Assembly: GCA_050084985.1 (NCBI GenBank)
Contig: JBITNC010000001.1
Location: forward strand, 83,886,001-83,950,000
Length of the DNA stretch: 64,000 nucleotides
DNA from: Nageia nagi
Taxonomy: Eukaryota; Pinophyta
Reading direction: 5' to 3'
This document shows positions 23,375 through 33,410 of this stretch, one piece after another (position 1 is the first letter of the stretch; every line of letters starts with the position of its first letter). The translations under genes were made by a program, and so were the position numbers. The notes under the pieces were generated by a model. It was not told the DNA's origin, did no database searches, and saw nothing but the letters and a program-made list of their open reading frames with translations.

Positions 23375-26300
23375 ATGGCTATCACCAAGGAGACTATAGA
23401 AACTAAGCAAGAGGGGGTAGATGATAACTAGACAACAATTCATGAGGAATAATTGGAGAATGCTCTTGGTGTCAATTGGATAGAGGTAGGGTTCATTAAT
23501 CATTTGGATACCTAGTGAGTAGACCTTGAAAGAATCCTATTGTAGCATTAGATATTGAAAGTTATATGTAAATGGAATTCATTAGCAAAAATAAGTAGAA
23601 ATGTTATGTTGTACTAGGGCTTGGCATATTATGTGCCCTATGATTCTTTTACTTGTCCATAACTCCTTTATTCAATTGCACTTAGGCATAGCCCATAGGG
23701 ATATGATGTTAAAGATTATAAGGAGCAAAATAAGGGAGAAGATGAGTCTAGGTATTAGCCTAATATCTTTCTAGACTACTCCCTAGAGGTAATTGTACAT
23801 ACATTTGTAGTCTCAGCTAATTAGAGCTTTCATATCAAGAAGCAAATTGATCTCAAGAAAGAAAAGGCTATTTTTATTAAAATGAGAATGAGATGCTAGA
23901 TTGGATTGATGAGAGGTATTAAGGAAGAATCACCAAACTCCTTTAGAGAATGTCATTGCCTCCTTCAAGAAATCTCAACACATAAAGGTCCTATAGGTGT
24001 TGGGGGTTATTCTTTGGAAAAAGACCCAAATAAAGGTGGATGAAGCCATGATGAGAATGGCATACAATATTATTAAGATGAATATCTATTATGATTTTCC
24101 TACCTTCATTTCAAATGAGGTCCAAAAAAATCAATTCAATATTGAAAAATTTAATTTTTAGCACTCATCATACTTGTGGTGGGTCATAGTCCACCAAAAT
24201 TTGGATGCTCTAGTAGAAGGAGGGCTTCAGATTGAAATAACAACTCTATCCATTGTACCCACACCAATTAATTTTAGAGTGTTAATCATTATAAAATTCC
24301 ATGGATCATACTATGAGTTTATGGAGAAATTTTATGTCTCAATGATATAGATTCTCATGGGAAGGGTTACTCATCGACTGCACCAATCAACCATAGAGGA
24401 GTTGCAAGGAGGCAACAATATTGGAGATTGGTATTATTTGAAAAATTGAATAATCATAATAAGGTATGGGTATTTTAAAAATATATTTTTTTACCAAGAT
24501 TTGTTACCCTCTACTTGTATTCTCTATAAATGGGTAGGCAAATGTGTGCAATAGAAACTAAGTATAGATCTGAGGGTAATTTTGAACCTATTATCAAAAT
24601 TCCTACCATTGCCACAAATTTTATTTTGATAGAAATAGGTTGTAAAGATGAGTTAGGGGAATTTATTGTATACAATATTAAATTGAACAGTGTAGATGGC
24701 CCTTAGATATATGACCTAGCAAGTGATATAACAAAATTTATAAAATAAAATAAGAAATTCTTGACATTTTCCCATGAAGCCTGACCACATGTTAAATATT
24801 TTGTGAATCAAATAGAACAAGAGTTTGAGAAATCCTTAGAATAGGAATTTAGGATTCTTGACAAGGCATGGATGGCCCTTGAGGGTGTTAAAAGTATAGA
24901 ATTTGGGAGGTCAGATGCTAGGAGTTTACCTTAAACCTAGAGGTTGTCACCTAGTTATGGATGAGTTGGGTTAGGATCACAACAAAATAAAATATTTCAC
25001 CAAATTTAGATTTGAATATACTACCAAAGTAAATCATGTTGAAAAATAATGCTTTATTGAGTTCAAATATGATATGTACTAGAATGCCCAATACATGTAA
25101 GACCTATTAATTTAAAGGATAAATCAATAGTGTAGTAGGTATTGAAGTTGTAAAACCCAAGAGAAGAGTAGAAGAAGCTTCTAGTTCATGATAGTTTTAG
25201 AAAAAGAAAACAAAAATAGCTCTTACTTCCTATGATTCTTCTCCAAATAGAAGAAGAAGAATTAAAATGTTATCACAAATGCAACAAACTTGAGAGAAGA
25301 AATAGCTGAAAAAGAAGGCATGTACCACTAACCCATCTATGGTAAAAAGCATCCAGACCCCCATCTCCCCAAGCAATAAGCCATGAATAACCTGAACCAA
25401 GTATAGTGGAAACTAAAATGGTGGATGTTGAAGGAATCAAAAGGCTCTAAATCACTAAAATCATTATTTATCAAGATGTTCAAGAGGAAGTAAGGGATGA
25501 AGTGTAACAAGGGGGAAATGTACTAGGCATACGTGGTACTATAACAATGGGAGGTGATGTGGGCAAAGATGGAGATGATGATGATGATAAGTATCCAAAT
25601 AAAAAGAAAAACTCTAGACTAAAACATGAGCCACTTGAAAAAGAAAAAATCCCAATAGATGAAGAAGAAGAGGATGTATAGATTATAGCCTTTGTGAAGA
25701 AAGCAATATAAAAGCCTTCTTAGGATACTCCAATGTCTACCTTAGGAGCAAGTACATCTTCCTATTCTTTGATTTCTTTTTCTATATTCTCACAAGAGGG
25801 AATAAAAAGCATTTTTTCTACTCAAGTAGTACATCCCATAGATTGGGCAATGTTCATTAATAAACCCCCTATTCTCATGGAGTAATAGGCAAGAATTTTG
25901 AGTAAAATATAAGAAATGGGGATATCAAAATTGCTTAGATGCTTTTCAAAGAAGGAAATCTAGACACAACCTCCATGACTATGATAAATGCAAATATGCA
26001 AAGTGCTCCATCTATAGAATAGTCTAAGTGTTTGGTTAATACTTCCCTAGAGGCTAGAAAGAGTCTCCAATCCATGGATAATAAAATAGAGAAATTGAAT
26101 AAAAAGATTGATCAATATAAGAATTTCTCCTAGAAAGATAAAATGTTAGTCAAGTTACAGAATCAAAGTAAAGAGTTAATTGAAAAATTGGCCAAGTAGA
26201 AGTTTGAGCATGAAAAGAGCCTTGAAGGGGTTAAGGTTGAGCTAGACAACATGAAGAAATAGATTAAATACCTAAAGTCTCAATCCATAGTGATTGAAAT

Positions 26301-27115
26301 AAAAAAAAGTTAAACATATTGAAATGGAGTTGAAGAAGATAATAATAGGAAATAAAGTGGTAAATTATGAGAAGGTCAAGCTACTCAAGATTTTTAACAA
26401 TTTAAAAAAAACCTTAGTTGAGTAGATAGTAGAGAAATTGGTTAGAATCTCCTAGCTACATCTATTGAAGAATCAAATAGAACAAGCTCTCCAGCAATAT
26501 GTTTCTCATACCACACTTCATAAACTAGCCATAACATATCAACATTTGAAGATATGTAAAGTTAGCTTAGGGCATTAACCAAGAAATATTTGGCCATAAT
26601 TACTCTAAGACCTTGATAAACCATTCTTATAAGGACAAAGGATATATGTTATTTGCAAGATTTAGTTTTTGTTATGGACTTAAAAAAATATAAATTAAAT
26701 ATAAATATGAGCTTTTTGAATAGATTCTTTTATTCTTCAATTAAATTAAAGGCTTTTAAATTATTAGAGGAACTAGATGTATAGGGTAGTGTTAATCGAT
26801 GGGTGGTAAATACTAAATAATTTTTGTACCAATCATTTTTTGAGAAATAATTTTAGAACTATGAGCAATAAATGACTTAGCCTAAGAAGTAGTATGAAGA
26901 TTCTTGTATGATAGAAGATTAGAGAATGAGTTGATGAGGTTCAAAGAAAATTTAGGTAAGATACAAGTATGACCTATTTTATCACAAGTGGAAAATCAAG
27001 ATTTAAAGGATCTATACAAGAAGCTACAATCTTTACTTCTTTTAAAATTAGTTCCACTACCAAAAGTCTTACTAAAGGATCCATCTAGGAAAGTGAGTGG
27101 AAGTGGTAAATAAGG
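23375..27115 (+). pseudogene. Extra ORF after integrase, element B
   Basis: Counterpart of the A2 extra ORF, starting at the matching ATG (23375). Conserved blocks include INHLDTW-like and LAYYVPYDSFT near 23500-23650, a VDEAMMRMAYNI-like block near 24040, HSSYLWWVIVHQNLD near 24160 and FHGSYYEFMEKFY near 24300. From about 26080 it becomes Lys/Glu-rich with heptad-like spacing (SLQSMDNKIEKLNKKIDQYK), a likely coiled coil. Many stops. Family not recognised. Sense orientation relative to gag-pol. Confidence 0.6.
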
Positions 27116-27801
27116 GTCATATTCCTTAGCAAGATGATGCCCCTATAAGCCTCTAGAAGATTTTTATTCTTTCAAAATTACACTCTATAAGGAGGGTAAC
27201 ATTTTGCTATTCCTTTCTTATTTCATTTATTCATTTATCCTCAAAAAGATTCATGCTTTTAATTCCCATTTCTTGCTCCCCTTTCATTCTTTTGTAACTA
27301 CTGCAATGAGTGTATAGTCTTTATACTTATTCTTGTCAAGTTTTGTTAAGTCTAAAAATGTTTGGTTCATGTTTACATTACTAGGTCTTAATCTTATAAA
27401 TGTTAGTTCAAATTGTGATCTTTTTTAGGGTGAGCACTACTTGTTTTGTCATTTAGATCAGATCTAGGAATTGTACATAGTCCATGATAATGAGTGTTAA
27501 CCTTTTAAATCTAGTTGAGTCTTTTTCATGTCTTATTACTAGATGTTGTTATCTAAATAAGTTTCACATATTTTTCATACAACATAGTTGAGTCTTCATG
27601 AGTAACTATACATAGGTTTGACATTGAAAGGTAGTTTTATTTTGTCTAAGTCCTATATGAGAGATAATGTAACATGTAAGGGAAGTAAGTGTCTAAGTCC
27701 AAGTTTAGGTATTATAGGAGTTCAAGTCAAAAAGATTCAAGTTGTAAAAATCCAATTACTCTTTGTAGGAAATATTGTAAATATGAGTGAATTGGTAATA
27801 T
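27116..27801 (+). other. 3' untranslated region of element B
   Basis: AT-rich sequence between extra ORF and 3' LTR. A 62-codon ORF at 27618-27806 is probably chance. I see no clear polypurine tract next to 27802, so the LTR start may be a little off. Confidence 0.4.
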
Positions 27802-29091
27802 CGTAGGACCCATAAATTTCTAGAGGAAAAGTTGTACCATACACCAAGAAGAAGGAATTATGTTTTTCCATCAATAGGTGTTACTAAAGGACCAAGCAAT
27901 GGGAGATATTTTAGTAGAATCATTCTATAGAATCCACCAATTTTGAGTGATGATGTCACACATTTTGTTGAAAATTAGTAGGTGATAAGGTGATTCCTAA
28001 TCATTCAATAGACCCTACTAGATCAAGCGAGACTGAATTTTCTAAAAAGAGAATTATGAGATAAGGGGAATAATCAAGTCCACTTAATCAAGAATGTTTG
28101 ACCCTCAAAGCTATATCAATGTGTCAACTTTGACTCATTTTAACATGGTAATAGCAATTATTCCTTAGGTTTTGATGATATATCTTTAATTTCCTTCATA
28201 TTTCCCATGACCTGGAGCTACAATGATCTTCATAAATGGTTGCAAAGAATTAGATGGCTTCCAAAAGAGCATAGTAAAAATCATACCAATCAAGGTGATA
28301 GAACATACCTTCATAATAAAATATAGTTACAATAGGATTTAGTCAAATATAAATATGAGCAATTGTGGTTGAGAAAGTATAGAGATTTAGAGTATGCAAA
28401 TTCACATACATTTGTGCTAATTGTACTAATTCACTATGCAATCTAGCATAGTTGTATATTGAAGTTGTACATTTATAAATAATTATTTATTTCTATACCT
28501 ATTCAATAGAGTAGCTAAGGGAAGTAATGGTCAATAACCACCTATCTATTAATAGAATAGTATAAATAGTGAACTATTAGAGGTCCATGAGGTCAAAAAT
28601 TTTAGCAAAGTTATCTAGTGTAAGCTCTACTTTCATATATGATAATATACTATTTTGACATTTTTTCCTCTGCAGTTTGTGGTTGTTATCTTGCTTTCTG
28701 ATTATTATGTGTGAAGTTTAGTTATAAATTATTGATGTGTATTGCAATTACAAGGCCCCAAGGCTAAGATAGTTATTTATTCTTAATATTGGAAATAGAT
28801 TATTGCCTGTGTAATAATGCCTAGACTAACTAGTTTTACTTTGCTTTTTGTAATTTAGATTTTAGTCTCTTTCCTATTACCTTTCACCTTTTTATCTCTT
28901 TCCAATTACTTTTAAACTTTTCCATAGATAGGAACTAACCTATAACATGTATATTGAGTAGAAAACCCCTCAAAAACATACTATACCACCACTTTTTACT
29001 CTTTCAAGAATCCTACTCTTGTAGGAAATGGAGAACACGATTAGACCAAACCCTTGAGGTTACATTATACTAATGAATAATAATATTTTCA
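27802..29091 (+). repeat. 3' LTR of element B
   Basis: 1,290 bases, matching 1810-3108. Begins at CGTAGGACC (probably TG originally) and ends TTCA. It contains one TGATGTCA at 27951-27958. Confidence 0.8.
28561..28569 (+). promoter_or_regulatory. TATA box, 3' LTR of B
   Basis: TATAAATAG, aligned with 2573-2581 of the 5' LTR. Confidence 0.65.
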
Positions 29092-29406
29092 ATAAATGAT
29101 TTTGGAGCCTCTAAAGTGGGGTATTATGTTAAGGATTGGATTATGAAATGATGTTTTTAAACTATTAACATGTAATTTTTGTCCCCCTAAGTTGGTCCCA
29201 CTTAGGTGTTATATTATAATGATCTTATTTTCTATTATTGGGGTCATTATGAACCTTATCTCAAGTGATCTTCTTATTTCTATGCTAGGTACCCTAGCAA
29301 TGGTGCTAAGCTTCTTTAGGTTCTATTTGTGGATATCTTATTCATATATAAAGGTATATGCGATCATATGGGAAAGCAATCAAGATTTCATCTCAATACT
29401 TAGTAC
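29092..29406. other. Spacer between element B and solo LTR E
   Basis: About 315 bases without a recognisable gene. A 72-codon hydrophobic ORF at 29192-29410 (plus) has no motif and is probably chance. ATTTTGGAGCCTCTAAAGTG near 29100 looks faintly like a retrotransposon primer site, but I could not link it to an element. Confidence 0.4.
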
Positions 29407-29411
29407 CTAAC
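29407..29411. repeat. Target-site duplication of solo LTR E, left
   Basis: CTAAC, repeated exactly at 30923-30927. Confidence 0.85.
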
Positions 29412-29539
29412 TGTAGATTCCTCCATAATAAATCCTTGAAGTAAAGCCACGGTGTACTCTACCTGCCTCTACAGATTCATTCGAAGATCTCCGGGAGTTT
29501 TTCCGGAGCAGATAAAGCAGCCCGGAGTCAGAGTAAAGT

Positions 29540-30070
29540 TTTCCGGAATAAAGTGGAGACGTGCGGAGGATAAGATAATTATTTTTTGGGTGAAAACCAA
29601 GTTCCGGAAAAGATAAAGTCAGCATAAGTTCTCCGGGAAACAAAGCATTCCGGAGAAATGAAATAATGACGTCACGGGGAAACAACGTTCACATTTTGAA
29701 TGGAACCGGAGCCCAGAGGAGGTGATGTCAGCGCAAAGTAATCCAGTACCCGGAGCCAGTGAGTGATGCATTCCGGAAATATGAAGCTGACATCATGGCG
29801 AAAAATGAAGTTAACGTTTTGAGGAAAACCGGAGTCCGGAAGAAATGACATCAGGAAGGAGTAATTCAGTATCTGGAGCCCTGAAGGTGAATCGTTCCGG
29901 AAGTCCGAGGATGACGTCACAAGAAAAGGCAAAATTAACATTAGTGAATGAAACCGGCCCCGGAGGCGATGAGATCAACACAAGTCCCTCCGAAAAGCGA
30001 AATATTCCGGAGATATGAAGCTGACGTCAGGGAAAGAAACAAGATTAACATTGGTGAATGAAACCGAGTC
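29540..30070 (+). repeat. ~110-124 bp tandem repeat in U3 of solo LTR E
   Basis: Repeated blocks CCGGAG, ATGAAGCTGACGTCA, TTAACATT and GTGAATGAAACCGG recur with bZIP cores at 29668-29674 (GACGTCA), 29789-29795 (GACATCA), 29913-29919 (GACGTCA) and 30023-30029 (GACGTCA); spacings are 121, 124 and 110. A fifth, weaker unit precedes them. Confidence 0.85.
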
Positions 30071-30322
30071 CCGGAGGAAAATAGGCCCGCAAAGAAAGAT
30101 TGAAGAGCCTGAGCCATAGAATTAAGAAATCCCGAAAGAGAGTAAGTCTGCAAGATGCCTGAGCACAATCATCTAGGAACCGTATCGTCTGCAATCCACC
30201 CAACTTTGTAACAGACGGCCAAGTGGCGTATGTAGGTGGTGTCAATTCAAGAAGGCCAGAATCTTGAGGCCGTTTTTGTAAACATTTCTATTCTACAAGT
30301 CTTGTAACTGTTGTTACTACAG

Positions 30323-30334
30323 TATAAGTATATG
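30323..30334 (+). promoter_or_regulatory. TATA box of solo LTR E
   Basis: TATAAGTATATG, about 300 bases after the last U3 repeat core. A polyadenylation-like AAATAAAG follows at about 30336. This fits the U3/R border of an LTR. Confidence 0.6.
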
Positions 30335-30663
30335 AAAATAAAGTGAAAGAAGGGTCGGAAGCCTAGTATTGCCCTTTTCATTTGTTCTCGAAGACCTGTA
30401 GCTTCAGTCCGGTACTATGAAACCATCTTGAACTTTCTTGTCTAGCACTCGTAATTGTTATTCTTAATTTGGTTACATTGTGGCAGCTTAGCTTGTTTCC
30501 TGAGTAATAGTTGCGGGTTGCTAGTATAACTGTGTCTGCTACATGGTAGAGTAGAAGCTGGGGAGCTATTCAGAGAGTGAGAACTTGTTCTGTGGCTGCG
30601 ACACTAGATTCAGGCCAAGGTTTCGCACACTGCGAAAGCCCGCGCTGAACTAGTGATCTACCC

Positions 30664-30775
30664 CTTTGCTTTCTCTCTCGTTACCCTATCCCTTTACTTC
30701 CTCTCTCGTTACCCTATCCTTTTACTTCCTTTCTTGTTACCCTATCCTTTTGCTTGAATCTCTCGCTCCCTACTC
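30664..30775 (+). repeat. 28-bp tandem repeat, four copies
   Basis: Units at 30664-30691, 30692-30719, 30720-30747 and 30748-30775, each exactly 28 bases. The first three share GTTACCCTATCC; the fourth is diverged. Pyrimidine-rich on the plus strand, inside the downstream part of LTR E. Confidence 0.85.
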
Positions 30776-30922
30776 TTTTCATCTCTTTCCTGTTACTTTT
30801 TCTCTACCCAATGGATAAGGAACCGGCCTTCTCCGGAGATCAGGCTGCGTCCCACAGTCTGTTCGTGAACTACTTTGGTTAAGATTGTTCCAGGCGCACA
30901 TATTACACAATCTCAATCAACA

Positions 30923-30927
30923 CTAAC
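30923..30927. repeat. Target-site duplication of solo LTR E, right
   Basis: CTAAC, equal to 29407-29411. Confidence 0.85.
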
Positions 30928-31024
30928 ATTTAAGTATTTTTAAATGTCACCTATTGAGATTGGGATATTATTATTAAGTTAAGTGTATTTTTCATTCCAT
31001 GTTTTGCAATTGTATATTTTTCTT

Positions 31025-31104
31025 AACTTATCAATATTATGTTATGCCTTAATCCTTATTGCCAAACTTATCAATATTATATTATGCCTTAATCCTTAAT
31101 GCCA
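31025..31104. repeat. 40-bp direct duplication
   Basis: Two adjacent copies starting AACTTATCAATATTAT and ending TTGCCA or ATGCCA, with only a couple of differences. Recent local duplication. Confidence 0.8.
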
Positions 31105-31695
31105 AACACTACTCAATCAAAACTCTAGTCTTCATGCTATTATGCATTTCTACACTACTATTTTTGTGCCTAGTATTTATGTTGTCATTGAATATTGTGA
31201 TCTATGGGGTTCACATATGAAGTTCATTTATCTTGGACAAGTTCCTATCTACATATAATCATTGTTTCCTATGTAAGGATTTATAAGAATTTATTTTACA
31301 CTTGATCCATTCTCTCTAGTGCATTCTTCCTACTATTTTGTTATCTTCATGTCAATCTATTATTTCAATCATATATTCATTTAAATTAGTTCCTATTATT
31401 TGTGTTATCTTTTATGTTTTATTATTAGTTAAATAGTTGGGATAATACATTACAACATGTTATATATTTATTAGTATTCACTTAAGTTAAACCTAGGCAT
31501 AATAAAATATATAGCAACATTTAGCAACCACCTTTTTATAGCATATCCTTCACTTAATTAGTGTTGTACATAAATGCTCTTTAACCTGAACTAGAATTTT
31601 GATACAATGTCAAACCTATTAAATTTATTATTTAAAAAATATATTCCAAAGGTATTTTATGTTACTAACCATCAAAATACAAACATTTCTTATGA

Positions 31696-31986
31696 GTATA
31701 CTACCCTACGATTAGAAAAGTTCCCAAACAAAGGAAAGTTGTTAGAACCTATATTGCTTTCCAAGATCAAATACAAAATGAGATAATTTGTAAGAAGCAT
31801 CAAACTATTGAATTGCAAGAACAATTTGTAAAGGGATGCATTAATGAGAATCCTTTAGATAGGGAAAGCTCATATAGTTCAAAAAATATATTTAATCATA
31901 GGAATGTGTATAATGATAAAAGGATTAATACCCCAAAAAATAAAACTATCCCTCCCATTTTAGTTGAAGAAGATATCATTACATAA
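31696..31986 (+). pseudogene. Unrecognised ORF fragment
   Basis: 96 codons open from a stop at 31693 to TAA at 31984, with no ATG at its start. It is Lys/Asn/Ile-rich and hydrophilic (for example VRTYIAFQDQIQNEIICKK). Coding-like composition without a known motif; it could be a fragment of a retrotransposon gag or of an unrelated gene cut by the insertion of element C at 32141. Low confidence. Confidence 0.25.
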
Positions 31987-32449
31987 TTGAGTAATGAAAG
32001 ACTTTCAAAAAAGTCATGAGCTCTACAATGAACAAGAACATATTTATCAAATTACTTACTAAATTTCCAATCATAGAGAAAGTTTATGTAGTTAATGTCA
32101 TTGAAAAAGATATCAATATTTTTAAGTAATGAAGATTATGTGTAACACATCAATCTATTGTTGATATCCAAAACCCTAAAATTTTAGACCTAAATTTTAT
32201 TTGATTAGTTTATACATTTGAATGATCTAGGAATGGATCTAGGTGATCTACATGAGCTTATCAATGCTGCTAGCTAGTCAAAACCCACATGGAAAGATTG
32301 GATGAAGTTTAGATTATCTAAACCTAATTAAATCTCTTCTGAAGTTCACTCCATAATGATCATATTATTAAGGATATGCCTTGTATGTGACCCCACTATT
32401 TTTTCTTTATGAATTATGTAACAAACATTTTGGACATGACATAGTGGTT

Positions 32450-33410
32450 TGCTACTTGAGGTCCATATCACCTGAGAGAATGCACATCCACTAGGTTACA
32501 CATCCTCACTTGATGATAACCCTCCAACTCATAGGAGCATATAGTTTTTCCTAGAAAAAATTCTTTATGAGTGGCTAATGTCATCTCCTATGAAATAGTC
32601 ATCATACTCTTATGTGTTAAACTACAAGTAGTATGACAACTAAATTACCTTCACCTAGTAACCATAGTTTTGTCAAATGCTATCATCATATGATACCCTA
32701 TCGAAGATATGAGACACTATCCTACCCATATCTATCAGCTAGGATCACCATGGAATCCAACATCCCTATGCCCATATCTTATGGATCCATACATATTGAA
32801 TAAATACCCTTAAGTGATTTCTATTTTCTAATTAATTTTAAGCAAGGTTATAAAATAAAAAAACACTCATGACCTAATGAACTAAAAATAATTGATCCTA
32901 GATCAATTAATAGGAATCTAAGTTACATGTTTGTACCATGCATTCTCTAAAGTAATATGACCCCAAGTAGGAAACCACTACATACCCAACTTAAAGGGGA
33001 AGATAGTTTGTCCTAGGAAAACATCCTTATAAGTAGGTAATTTCATCACCTATGGAACAATATTCATAATCCTATGTGCTAAACTATAAGTAGTATGAAT
33101 ACTAAATTACCTTCACTTTTTAACCATAGTTTTGTTATGTGCTATCCTAATCTAACAAACTATCAAGGATATGAGACAATAGCCTACCAATATCTATTAG
33201 CTAGGATCACCATGGAATCTATCATCCCCATGATAATATCTTGGGAATACATGGATATTGAATCAATACCCTCAAGTAGTTTATATATTCTAATTATTTT
33301 TAATCAAGGATATAAAATAAAAACCACTCATGACCTTATGAACTTAAAATAACTAATCCTAGATCAAATAATAAGAATCTAAGTTAAATGTTCATTCTAT
33401 GCATGAGGTA
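32450..33410 (-). repeat. ~462-bp tandem duplication within the 3' LTR of C
   Basis: A segment (about 32450-32940) is repeated at about 32941-33410; TAAATTACCTTCAC occurs at 32641 and 33103. The 5' LTR has a single copy (about 60350-60850). The duplication therefore arose in this LTR after insertion, or in one template. Confidence 0.8.

Larger units (their letters stand above)
1810..29091 (+). mobile_element. Ty3/gypsy element B (Tat-like), split by A2
   Basis: A decayed LTR retrotransposon on the plus strand. Two direct LTRs (1810-3108 and 27802-29091) enclose gag, protease, archaeal-type RNase H, RT, RNase H, integrase and a long extra ORF. Its reading is interrupted at the gag/protease border by the minus-strand element A2: gag stops at about 5143 and protease resumes at 18768. 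Without the insertion the element would be about 13.7 kb. LTR copies differ at about one base in six in the first 150 bases I compared, so it is old. The presence of an archaeal-type RNase H beside a gypsy RT points to the Tat group of plant Ty3/gypsy elements; the exact lineage is not determined. Confidence 0.85.
29412..30922 (+). mobile_element. Solo LTR E, CpG-rich
   Basis: 1,511 bases beginning TGTAGATT and ending TCAACA, flanked by a perfect 5-bp duplication CTAAC. That is the footprint of an LTR retrotransposon reduced to one LTR by recombination. Base composition changes sharply: many CCGG and CG dinucleotides, against almost none in the neighbours. It has four diverged U3 repeats each with TGACGTCA or TGACATCA, a TATA box at 30323 and a pyrimidine-rich 28-bp repeat near the 3' end. 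The promoter layout suggests plus orientation. The superfamily cannot be told from an LTR alone. ORFs here on the minus strand are by-products of the repeats. Confidence 0.85.
30928..32140. other. Unassigned spacer between LTR E and element C
   Basis: AT-rich sequence into which both E and C inserted. It contains a 40-bp direct duplication (31025-31064 and 31065-31104, AACTTATCAATATTAT-type) and a degraded ORF described separately. Otherwise I see nothing recognisable. Confidence 0.45.

Noticed and set aside
29098-29120. Primer-site-like ATTTTGGAGCC... after LTR B
   Set aside because: Would imply that B split an A1 element at its LTR end, but the sequence downstream does not resemble the family A leader.
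29192-29410. 72-codon hydrophobic plus-strand ORF
   Set aside because: Hydrophobic only because the DNA is T-rich; no motif, no homologous copy in the window.
29407-30245. Four overlapping minus-strand ORFs of 66-92 codons
   Set aside because: They arise from the GC-richer U3 tandem repeat of solo LTR E read backwards, overlap each other in different frames and show no domain.
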